From assembly GCF_048544455.1 (NCBI RefSeq), contig NC_133532.1, positions 83,097,156-83,161,155 on the forward strand: 64,000 nucleotides of DNA. Reading direction: 5' to 3'. The stretch is from Silene latifolia. Taxonomy: Eukaryota; Streptophyta; Magnoliopsida; Caryophyllales; Caryophyllaceae. Position numbers and translations under genes: made by a program. The notes beneath the pieces are model-generated. The model saw only the letters and a list, made by a program, of their open reading frames with translations. It made no database searches and had not been told where the DNA came from. Positions 55,092 to 64,000 of this stretch are shown one piece after another. How positions within the stretch are numbered: the first letter of the stretch is position 1; every line of letters starts with the position of its first letter.

Positions 55092-55633
55092 AATAGGAAC
55101 AAAAACGCGCCTCGCGTAACCCCACGTGTCGCTCTTGTGGCACTAAATAAACGGCCCCTGGCCAAGCTGAAATAAGCTAATGTCACTATGCTCTTGCATT
55201 TTGACAAATTTGTCATCCTCGTATCATCAAATAAACTAAATTTGCACCTTCAGAGTAAGCAAAAAGCTCATGCTTCTTTTCTAAGTTCATTACAAGCTCT
55301 TGCTTAGAAGAATTATTCTTTTACATTTACTCGAACGACGCGCAAGGGTTTGATTTCATTTTTTTAAGTGAATACGTAGGCAATCCTTCACAGGATTCAA
55401 CCCGTTATATCTAAAATGTAAATAGAAGGACATTTGCATTGCATTTGGAATTCGACAAGAATAATAAATAGAAAACCATAACGGTTTCATAACCATTTAA
55501 CCTTTTTATTTCATTCATTCTAATAATAATAGTAAGCTACATAATAAAAATGGAATAGGCTAGGATTCTAAAAACCCCACCTTTTTATTACAATGAATAA
55601 TAATAATAATCAAATAGTAAATAAAGACTCGGG
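55092..55633. other. Non-coding between pol and antisense ORF of F
   Basis: AT-rich; no gene or clear repeat. Probably the 3' untranslated regions of pol (plus) and of the antisense ORF (minus). Confidence 0.6.
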
Positions 55634-56231
55634 CTATACCTCCATCTTCCCCTTGCCCTTGTCATTCTTGTCATATTTCTTGTCACGACCTCGAGCCGGA
55701 CGCTCTTGCGCCACTTCAGACCTAATTACCAACGGTCTTTCTCGAGGCCTAGACTTTCCATTCTTGCCAATCACCATTTCCGCGACAGGAGTAGTCTTTG
55801 GTTTCTTCGAAGGATGAACAACTTGAAACCCGGCTTCTTCTTCTCCCTCTGTCAGATGCTTCTCTTTCTCTTTCTCTACCTCGCGCACCTTATAGTCAAC
55901 GGGCTCGCGTTTCCTTAATCTCTCGCGCTCTTCCGGAGTAGTAGCCTTTCTCCATCGCAGATAAGAATCCGACACCCACAAAGCATTAGCAGAGAAATTC
56001 AAGAACCACATGTTTCTTTGGGCCCACTTAATGGCCCACTCTCTTCGGCTCTCTGTAGTAAGCGCCATAGCAGTCTGCGGGACGGTATCAAGCTTCGGGA
56101 TCGTCTGTTTCAGCCCAACTTGTCTCATCAACCTTTCCGGGAAGATGCACACCATAAACTCCAATCCAGGAATGCGCACGGACCTAGTAGGATCCAAAGA
56201 AGACACCCCAGTGACGGATTTGAGGTGCCAC
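55634..56231 (-). CDS. Antisense ORF (aORF) of element F, N-terminus removed by G
   Basis: A minus-strand frame starting inside the LTR of G (chance ATG at 56278) whose true F-encoded part is 56231-55634. It reads HLKSVTGVSSLDPTRSVRIP, then FPERLMRQVGLKQTIPKLDT, WAIKWAQRNMWFLNFSANAL and a long Lys/Glu/Arg-rich tail ending GRDKKYDKNDKGKGKMEV. Antisense ORFs between pol and the 3' LTR are known in Tat-lineage elements. The RLMRQ-G-KQTIP text recalls the plant mobile domain/DUF7745-type families, but this is from memory. The N-terminal part, if any, is beyond G. Confidence 0.6.
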
Positions 56232-56729
56232 TGATGCGTGTCTTTAATACGATGTTTTACATCTTTATTTCTCCGCATTTTATGTCCATTATTAGTAGTT
56301 TATTCTACTATTTGCCCCTTTTCGTCGACTTCCGCCTTTTCTGGTAATATTGCAGATTATTGCGGAAATGGGTAGAAAATGAACCAAATCTTGACCCCGG
56401 AAGCTAAGCTTAGGAAGGACAAGAATGTTTGACTCGGACTTGAAGTTTAGAATGCATTTCAAGGCCTGAAGATAGCAGAAGCATGGGTGCATACGAGTTT
56501 AACAAGCAAAGAAGCACCTGACGACATTTCAGGCTGCTTCATATGGCTATATCTCGAGTTCTATAGTAGATAATCGAGTGATTCCAATTGGAGGTGAAAT
56601 CTTATCCTCTTAGCTTTCCAACGCCGCGTAGAACGCCTGATTTGACCAAGTAACGAAGAAATGGCAGCTGTTTTAAGATCGGTGCGCGTTGCAGAATTCG
56701 TCAGATTGCAGTACTGTACAGCACCTTTG

Positions 56730-56830
56730 GTCGATCGACTGGCCATCTTAGTCGATCGACAAGAGCGCGAGAATCAGAAGCTCCTGTCCAGTGCAAGTTG
56801 GTCGATCGACTGATGCTTATGGTCGATCGA
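56730..56830. repeat. GTCGATCGAC words in 5' LTR of G, group 1
   Basis: Words start at 56731, 56752, 56802 and 56823, with steps of 21, 50 and 21 bp. Absent from the 3' LTR because of the deletion. Confidence 0.88.
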
Positions 56831-57339
56831 TCAACAACGGTCGACGACGAAAATAAAAGATCGAGAATTAAGAAGCCCATAGTATTTAGGTTTCGGAAAT
56901 AAGTGTTACGTATATTCCTATATAACGTAACTTAGGTTTTTAGAATAAGAATCAAGTTTTACATTCAGTTTATCAGTTTCTGGACCTAGTTTTTATCATT
57001 CGTTAATGAGGGTTCTAAAGATTGTTTTCGTGATCAATAAAGTTCTCCCCGCTTTCGGTTTTAGATTTTTCTCCGCGATTCCTCTTTGGTATTCTTCTGT
57101 TCAGTTTCGTTACTTATTTCATTCGTAGTATAGGAATTGCTAGAATAGTCTCCCGAAAGCCATTTTATCGCTTTATGTTAATTGCTTATTTCGTCGTTTT
57201 AATTATGAATTCTCCTGTTTTATTAGTCACGTTTATTGTTGTTGTTATTTCTAATATGAGTAGCTAGATTTCCTTCGCTAGGATGTAGGGGATCTATAGC
57301 GTAGATGGCGTAGAATTAGGCGACTGAATTAGGGCATCG

Positions 57340-57412
57340 GTCGATCGATCGCTTCTCTCGGTCGATCGATCAGCTAGTTGGTCGATCGACTGCCTATAGT
57401 GGTCGATCGACT
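57340..57412. repeat. GTCGATCGAC words in 5' LTR of G, group 2
   Basis: Words start at 57341, 57362, 57382 and 57403, with steps of 21, 20 and 21 bp. They are GATCGATC-type for two words and GATCGACT-type for two. Confidence 0.88.
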
Positions 57413-58012
57413 GACGCGTGTATGATTAGCATCGTTTTTAATTTATTAATTGCAATATTTGACAGCGAGACCGAGAGGGAACCTGTTAGATGTTCAGTAT
57501 TGACCAACCCATTAAGATCTAGAGATAGGGGAGGGAAATAATTGATGAATTAGAACAATTAAATTGCTAAGATCGAAAGACAAGTAATTTAGGCTTTAAG
57601 AATCACTTTTCAAAGGTCGAGCTAGCATTAGTGAGACTTAGGGGCTAGTAGCATAGGCCGAAAGGAGCTACTGGTTAACTTGGACCGTGAGGACTTGTTA
57701 TTTACCCATCTACACGACTTTATTTCAGACTTACCTAGGATTATGCGCCATCGCAGCTATAGTGAACCGACCGTCTTAGCATTTCTTTTATATTTGATTT
57801 AATCCAGTTTCTTTAGTTTACTTTTAATTTCATTGTCATTAGTATTAGCCAACCAATTTCAAACCCCCATTTAATTGTTACCTTTATAGACTGAAAAATA
57901 GCAAACAAAATCAACCTTGTCTCTCTGTGGTTCGACCCTTACTATCACTAGCTATAGTTTTAGTCTGGAAATATAAATTTAAATTTTGGTACTAAACGAC
58001 GGTATCAAATTT

Positions 58013-58030
58013 TGGCGCCGTTGCCGGGGA
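58013..58030 (+). other. Primer binding site of G, tRNA-Asp type
   Basis: TGGCGCCGTTGCCGGGGA. Confidence 0.93.
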
Positions 58031-58190
58031 GACGGTGTAATTCTGTTTGCTTTATTTTAGTTTATTTTCTTTGTCTCAGGGAACTTTTGTTCCTTGAGGC
58101 CGTTGCTTACCTTTGCTTCTAGTTTTGCTTTTGCACAGTTAGAGGACAGGTTTTTGAGAGGAAGACTTGAGTACTCTCATTTTGGAAGTT

Positions 58191-60626
58191 ATGGCTACGA
58201 TATATGATAATTTTCAGCCAAAGGAGCACCACCTTCCAAAGGGGCAACAGTTACCTACCCCTTCTACCGGTAAATTCGAGTTTCGTTCCTCTTATATTGA
58301 TTTAGTGGAACGGAATCAGTTCGCGGGTCTACCAGATGAAGACCCCTTGAAACATATGGAAATTTTCACGGACTATTGCTGTTCAATACCTATACCGGAG
58401 GGGGTAACTCAAGATGAAGTAAAGGGGTTCATGTTCTTATACTCCTTGAAGGATTCGGCGCGAGATTGGTATCGCTACCTCGATAGAATAGCAGCTGGAG
58501 TCACTGATTGGACATCTTTAGCACTAGCATTCTACAAGAAGTACTTCCCGCCTTCGAAGACTGATGCCTTGAAGAGTAAAATCACGAGTTTTCAGCAAGG
58601 AGCCGACGAAGATTTTGGTGAAGCATGGGGACGTTTCAAACGTTTGGTCCGAGCTGTCCCTCATCATGGTTTCCAGCAATGGTATCTTTGCAACCTATTT
58701 TACAATGCTCTATATGATGATTACAAGGTCATTTTGGATGCAGCTGCTAATGGTAGGTTCCAAAATAATACCGGTCAGAATAAAGGTTGGAACACTATTG
58801 AGGAGATGGCAGTCCATAGAGCTGAGTTTGGTAGTTCGCGTTGAAATTCGCCAAAACAAAGTAATGAAATGAGTGCCGTTATGACACTTATTACTTCTAT
58901 TACTGCCCGTCTCGAGAAGCTCGAGATTTCTGAAGCTTCCAAGGAGAGAATTGAAATGCATACCCATAATTCAGATGAGACCGAAAAGTTGAGAGAAATG
59001 GTTCAACTTCTCTTGGTTCAAGTGGCAAATATGGAAGCAGCCGGGATTGAGTCCTCAAAGAATTTTGTGAAGCAATTGGAGAATATTGAGGCTAAGCAAG
59101 CCGCTAATTCTTCAATTAAATGTGAAGGGCCGGTTGAGACGATCAATGCCATCAATCTCAGAAGTGGCCTTTCTTATGAAAGTCCCGATAAGCCAAAGGA
59201 AGACTCGGGAAATGATGAAGAAGCTCGTTTGAATTCTGATGCAAAAACGAGTCTGAATGCCAGTAATCCTGGTCGATCGACCAACATTCTCAGTCGATCG
59301 ACTGAGACGTCAGATAAAATAGTTTCTGATCAGAAACTATTCACACCCAGCCCGAGTGGTCGATCGACTAACCTCACCAGTCGATCGACTGGATCACCTG
59401 ACGAACTCAATTACGAGCAGAACTGCTTTCACGCCAGTTAAGTTGGTCGATCGACCGCTCATATCAGTCGATCGACTGAGATCCCAGTGCAGGACGCAAA
59501 TCCGTCAATTAATTTGCATGATTCTACACTTATAAATGATTTGACGGAGGTTTTAAATTTACGGAAGCCAAAGGTTGCTGATCCTATGGCCAGTATTGCA
59601 GTCCCGTATCCGGAGCGTTTAGAGAATGCAAAGTTGGAGCGTCAGTTCGACAAGTTTTTGGAGGTCGTCAAGGGTCTTGAGGTAACCGTTCCTTTCATTG
59701 ATTTAATTACCCAGGTACCTTCCTATATGAAATTTATTAAAGATATTTTATCCCGTAAACGACATATAGAGGATCTTCGTGTAGTAGCTTTCACTGCAAC
59801 GGGCACTGCCCATCTTCGAAATAAGCTACCTCATAAACGATTTGACCCGGGTAGTTTTTCTATATCTTGCTGTATTGGGACCCATATAGTTGATAACGCC
59901 CTATGTGATACAGGGGCTAGTGTCAGTGTTATGCCGTTGTCTCTTGCTGGGAGACTTGGTTTCACTAAATTCCGCATGACTGATATTACCGTGCAGATGG
60001 CCGACCGTACCCAATCACGGCCAATAGGTATTTTAGAGGACATACCTGTGCAGATAGGGAAATTCTTTATTCCCGTTGACTTTTTGGTTTTGGATATTCC
60101 CGAAGACCGACACACTCCTATCATTTTAGGACGACCATTCCTGCGCACTGTTGGTGCAGTGATAAATTTCGGGGATAGGACCATGACTGTGCAGGTAGGG
60201 GATGAAAATTTGACCCTTTACCAGACCAGCGTTCATAAGGTACCGATGCAAGTCAAACCTTGTGACGCCATATCCTCTATAGATCCTATTATGGATCCTC
60301 CTAGTGCTATTACTGAGTTATATTCTGCTGTACTGACACCTCCGCCCCAGCTTGGGAGCAAATTGGAGGACCATGCTGTTATTTCTGTTGCTGCAGGTCA
60401 TGGCAGAGAGGGCATAGGAGATCCTGGTGATACTAGTGAGACGGAATTCGAGCAAGCTGCTGAGAGAGAGAGGCCGGGCAAAGTGAAGAAGCGTGTCATT
60501 GATTTTGCGACACCAGATATCCTTCCTCCGATCAGGCCGGTTGTCTGGAAGCCTAGAGTAGCGGTCCATACTGCTGAAAGGACTTCTTTTGGTCAAGTGC
60601 CCTGCTTTGGGGTAGCTTGTTATTGA
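58191..60626 (+). pseudogene. gag: gag-protease of element G with two in-frame stops
   Basis: The ATG at 58191 (MATIYDNFQPKEHHLP) opens an Athila-type gag: core FAGLPDEDPLKHMEIFTDYC, ARDWYRYLDRIAAGVTDW and FYKKYFPPSKTDALKSKI. TGA at 58842 and TAA at 59439 lie in the same phase; both fit C-to-T changes. No CCHC knuckle is seen, so the nucleocapsid was lost or never present. After a coiled coil (about 58885-59100) come three copies of an RST-x-RST unit coded by words. The protease has CDTGASVSVMP near 59910, MADRTQSRPIGILEDIPVQI and TPIILGRPFL. A Pro/Glu-rich tail ends at 60626. No RT follows. Confidence 0.87.
59272..59476. repeat. In-frame GTCGATCGAC word array in gag of G, 87-bp period
   Basis: Words start at 59273, 59294, 59360, 59381, 59447 and 59468. 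The steps are exactly 21, 66, 21, 66 and 21 bp. Each pair encodes G-R-S-T-x4-R-S-T type text, repeated every 29 residues. Confidence 0.93.
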
Positions 60627-63020
60627 GCCGTAGTGCTATTCGGCTGTAATTATTTTGTAATTTTGGGTTTTTGTTGAACTATTTATTGCTTTTATTAGGA
60701 CGATTAGTTTTAGCTTTAGTTTAGTTTATTTGAGTTTCCTTTGGACAAGTTTTGGTATTGGTATTTTTGTATTTTGCATATTTGTGAAATTTTCAGGTAA
60801 TATGGAGTTGATAGAGCATAGGAAATCGTTCCATGGAGGTTGCCACGATCGAGCCCTGCTGATTCTTGATCGAGTTCTTCTTGCATTTGTGCAATTCGAG
60901 ATAGAGGAGTTTTTCTCCTTTTCTCTCTCGTTTATTTCTCCTCCTTATTTCCTTTGTTTTTAATTTGTACATGCTACATCCTTTACCTGAGCTTTACAAA
61001 TTTCTGCAATTAAAATTACCAATTTGTTTACCCAAATATTTTTTTCAAGCTTAAATTAAACCACTTTCCGCTGCTTTTATTTTGGTTTAATTATGTTTTG
61101 TTGGGTAATTAATTTGAGTTCTTCCTCCCTATTTCTAATTGATTTATTGCAATTCCCTTTTGTCGGGAATTGGTTTGGGGAGGTTTGCTTTATTGTTCGA
61201 TTACTTATAAGAACTCAAGTTGTTTGCAGGATTGGATTGACGCGATTCACTGCTAGTGCACCTATTCTGTTGTGGCCCCTGCTGTTGCCGCGACGATGTA
61301 TGCTCGTGATCCCCGCTTGTATCACGATTGCTTTTATCTCCCCCGTTTCATGTCTGGTTTGGGGAGGTTATATCTTGTGAGTTTCCTACTCCATTTTATT
61401 TTATCTCCTTTAAGTTTAGTTTGCATTTTTACCGCCCTCTTACATTCTCTTTGTTGCTTGTTTGTTAGGTAGTAGTTGGTCCAATGAGGACATTGTCCGA
61501 TTTGGTTTGGGGAGGGTAATGCACACTTAAGTCTGCATTTGCATTTGTTTTGCATTCACGTTTATACATTTCTGTTTGCATTGTACTTATTTCTTATATA
61601 TACAAAACTTCATACAAATTGAAAAATGTCATAAAATTCAAAAAAAAATCACGTTTCTTTTGCAATTTAGGTTGAGTCTGATTGGAGTATTTCATTGCTG
61701 AAACTGTTATTTGCTTAAGCCTTGCACTTTATCACGTTTTTTAGCAAAAGTTTTCGCAATATCTCGAATTTCGTTTCAAAATTTGTTGAACTAGTAGACT
61801 TGACTTGAAAATTTTGGCAAACTACAAAAATCTTTCTAAGGATTAGAGCTTAATAAATCGGTGACATTCATGACCAATTTCATGTAGGAATGTGAGTAGT
61901 TACTCCTTATGAGACATGTTACATTAATATGCAGAAATATGAACTTGATCTACTTAATACCTGTATGCATTCGGTTTGTGGTTTGTTGACACATGTGGTA
62001 GAGATTTCCCTTTTCTTATTTTGCCCATGAACCCCTCATAGCCAAATTTAGCCTTTTGTCCCTTAACTACATCCTATATTTAGCCTGCCTTTGTCAAGCT
62101 AGTAGTATTAGTCTTTGGGAATGTGTTTATTGCGGTTTGGTTATATTACTCTTTATCGAGATGTTGGTGAAATGGTGGAAGGAAAGGAAAGAAAAAGGTT
62201 TGAAAAGAAAAAACAAAAAAAAAAGAGAAAAAAAAATGATTCGAAAAAGAAAATAAAAAAAAAGGGAGAAATGCGTGTTGTACTGTTGAGGGTAGTCGAT
62301 CGACTGGCCATCTTAGTCGATCGACTGCAGACCGAGAGAAAAAGAAAATTCGAAAATCACATGTTTCAACTATTATGATTTGGTGGTTTTTACTCCCATG
62401 TATTATTTATATCTTTTGGGGAGTTGACATATCTCGGAAATTGTGAGATTTGTGCTTCAGTTAGCACCGTTCCGATTGATTAGTTGAGTTTGAAGTTGGG
62501 AAGTGCGCATTATTTGGATCCCGTTGTTGCTAGCTCGGTCTATTCACTCCACATATCCAAATCGTTTTAGCCCCTTCTTACCCATTACCTCACATATCCC
62601 ATATTTATATCTCGGCATGTGTCATGGTTATTTGTTTGGTTGGAATGCATATGTACGGTCGTAGAGATCATTTTCATGTTAGACTGCAGGCGTGTTCTTA
62701 TAGGTCGTAGTTAGGTGAGTGTCACTACAAAATTTACTTCTTTCTATCTTTCACATTTACTCACCTTGTGCTGTATTGTGTGATTGAGCGACCCGTGAGA
62801 GTCCAATTTTGAAAGTCTTGCAAGGTCGAAAGTTCAACATCTTCTTGAAATATGTATAAATTCGTTTGCCCGACATTGCGCTATTAGTAGTTGATTCTGT
62901 TGCATTAAATTGGTTTAAGTAGACGGTTTTCAGTTTGTCCATGTTTTGCTCCTTTCTATCTAGATTTAGTTTTGCATTTAGTTTGCTTGGGGACAAGCAA
63001 AGGTTTGGTTTGGGGAAGTT
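60627..63020 (+). other. 3' non-coding region of G
   Basis: No supported gene. Landmarks: degenerate words at about 60846-60872, the GGTTTGGGGAGG phrases at 61357 and 61503, an A-rich tract at 62190-62270, and the closing run GGTTTGGTTTGGGGAAGTT (63002-63020), the PPT equivalent. Confidence 0.75.
62295..62326. repeat. GTCGATCGAC word pair in the 3' non-coding region of G
   Basis: Words start at 62296 and 62317, 21 bp apart. The spacer TGGCCATCTTA between them is the same as between the first two words of the 5' LTR (56731 and 56752). Confidence 0.9.
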
Positions 63021-64000
63021 TGATGCGTGTCTTTAATACGATGTTTTACATCTTTATTTCTCCGCATTTTATGTCCATTATTAGTAGTTTATTCTACTAT
63101 TTGCCCCTTTTCGTCGACTTCCGCCTTTTCTGGTAATATTGCAGATTATTGCGGAAATGAGTAGAAAATGAACCAAATCTTGACCCCGGAAGCTAAGCTT
63201 AGGAAGGACAAGAATGTTTGACTCGGACTTGAAGTTTAGAATGCATTTCAAGGCCTGAAGATAGCAGAAGCATGGGTGCATACGAGTTTAACAAGCAAAG
63301 AAGCACCTGACGACATTTCAGGCTGCTTCAGATGGCTATATCTCGAGTTCTGGACCTAGTTTTTATCATTCGTTAATGAGGGTTCTAAAGATTGTTTTCG
63401 TGATCAATAAAGTTCTCCCCGCTTTCGGTTTTAGATTTTTCTCCGCGATTCCTCTTCGGTATTCTTCTGTTCAGTTTCGTTACTTATTTCATTCGTAGTA
63501 TAGGAATTGCTAGAATAGTCTCCCGAAAGCCATTTTATCGCTTTATGTTAATTGCTTATTTCGTCGTTTTAATTATGAATTCTCCTGTTTTATTAGTCAC
63601 GTTTATTGTTGTTGTTATTTCTAATATGAGTAGCTAGATTTCCTTCGCTAGGATGTAGGGGATCTATAGCATAGATGGCGTAGAATTAGGCGACCTGAAT
63701 TAGGGCATCAGTCGATCGACTGGCTTCTCTGGTCGATCGATCAGGTTGGTCGATCGATCGCCTATAGTGGTCGATCGATCGACGCGTGTATGATTAGCAT
63801 CGTTTTTAATTTATTAATTTCAATATTTGACAGCGAGACCGAGAGGGAACCTGTTAGATGTTCAGTATTGACCAACCCATTAAGATCTAGAGATAGGGGA
63901 GGGAAATAATTGATGAATTAGAACAATTAAATTGCTAAGATCGAAAGACAAGTAATTTAGGCTTTAAGAATCACTTTTCAGTGCGAGAGCTAGCATTAGT
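63021..64000 (+). repeat. 3' LTR of element G, partial, with a 419-bp deletion
   Basis: Same start as the 5' LTR. Compared with it, the segment matching 56563-56981 is missing at about 63350, removing one word group. Outside the word array only a handful of differences are seen by eye. Confidence 0.92.
63711..63779. repeat. GTCGATCGAC words in 3' LTR of G
   Basis: Words start at 63712, 63733, 63750 and 63771, with steps of 21, 17 and 21 bp. Three of the four words differ from their partners in the 5' LTR at the outer bases. Confidence 0.9.

Larger units (their letters stand above)
36283..56231 (+). mobile_element. Element F: Tat/Ogre-like Ty3/gypsy element, split by E and by G
   Basis: 5' LTR 36283-38659, tRNA-Arg-type primer site, gag, protease (split by E), RT, two RNase H domains and integrase, then an antisense ORF that is cut by G at 56232. 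Dual RNase H and an antisense ORF after pol are known hallmarks of the Tat lineage. The 3' LTR would lie right of the window. Several frameshifts and a mutated integrase residue show it is dead. Without E the visible part is about 11 kb. Confidence 0.88.
56232..58007 (+). repeat. 5' LTR of element G (1776 bp)
   Basis: Starts TGATGCGTGTC, ends GACGGTATCA, 5 bp before the primer site. Carries two groups of GTCGATCGAC words. Confidence 0.92.
56232..64000 (+). mobile_element. Element G: non-autonomous Athila-like element, gag-protease only
   Basis: 5' LTR 56232-58007, primer site 58013, gag-protease frame 58191-60626, a long 3' non-coding region, PPT-like run, and the 3' LTR from 63021 to the window end. 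The interior is about 5 kb with no RT, RNase H or integrase. It is inserted in the antisense ORF of F (left target GCCAC at 56227-56231; right side outside the window). Confidence 0.9.

Noticed and set aside
61093-61472. Hydrophobic ORFs in the 3' region of G as a possible env
   Set aside because: Short, T-rich DNA gives Leu/Phe/Ser-rich products by chance; no start context and stops in all frames nearby.

Overview
The window looks like transposon-packed DNA from a flowering plant with a large genome. I see no convincing single-copy host gene, rRNA, tRNA or CRISPR. Nearly every long reading frame belongs to a plant LTR retrotransposon. Both superfamilies are present: Ty3/gypsy (Athila-like, Tat/Ogre-like, Tekay-like and a Reina/Galadriel-like element) and Ty1/copia. 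Primer binding sites match plant tRNA-Asp, tRNA-Met and tRNA-Arg. The species cannot be fixed from sequence alone; a eudicot is a guess.

Layout. (A) 1-4482, minus strand: part of a non-autonomous Athila-like element with its 5' LTR at 3119-4482. 4483-5514: a Tat/Ogre LTR-like fragment. (B) about 6340-8912: a Tekay-like gypsy element cut off just before the RT active site by non-coding sequence X. Inside X sits a small hAT-type MITE (TIRs at 9190 and 25350, TSD CTCCTCAC). The MITE is split by element C (9516-25292, TSD TCCGG), a gag-protease-only Athila-like element. C is in turn split by element D (14459-20245, TSD GTGGG), a gypsy element with a full domain set and two stop codons. X also holds J (26766-28496, TSD GTAAG), a copia element deleted down to RT-RNase H. 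Then comes I (about 29213-33442, copia), broken by H (33443-36282, Athila-like), broken by F (36283-56231, Tat/Ogre-like). F is itself interrupted by E (41513-50409, copia, minus strand, TSD CGGCA, LTRs that look identical) and by G (56232 to beyond 64000, Athila-like, gag-protease only).

How the parts work together. Autonomous-type elements (B, D, F, E, I) carry broken gag-pol genes. The Athila-like elements C and G have no pol at all, and A shows neither gag nor pol in this window. If these moved recently they needed enzymes supplied in trans. Most in-frame stops fit C-to-T decay of methylated cytosines.

The most interesting signal is not a gene. At least five element families from both superfamilies carry arrays of short CG-containing near-palindromic words in LTRs, leaders and even coding regions. 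The words differ between families (TCGATCGA; ACTCGRCCGAGT; CGNNCGTC; GACGCA/TGCGCC). Four of the five families share the spacing: word starts about 21 bp apart in pairs, with the next pair about 30 bp (or about 50-66 bp) further on. The fifth (F) uses 30 bp. Positions were read by hand and are listed in the features and findings.
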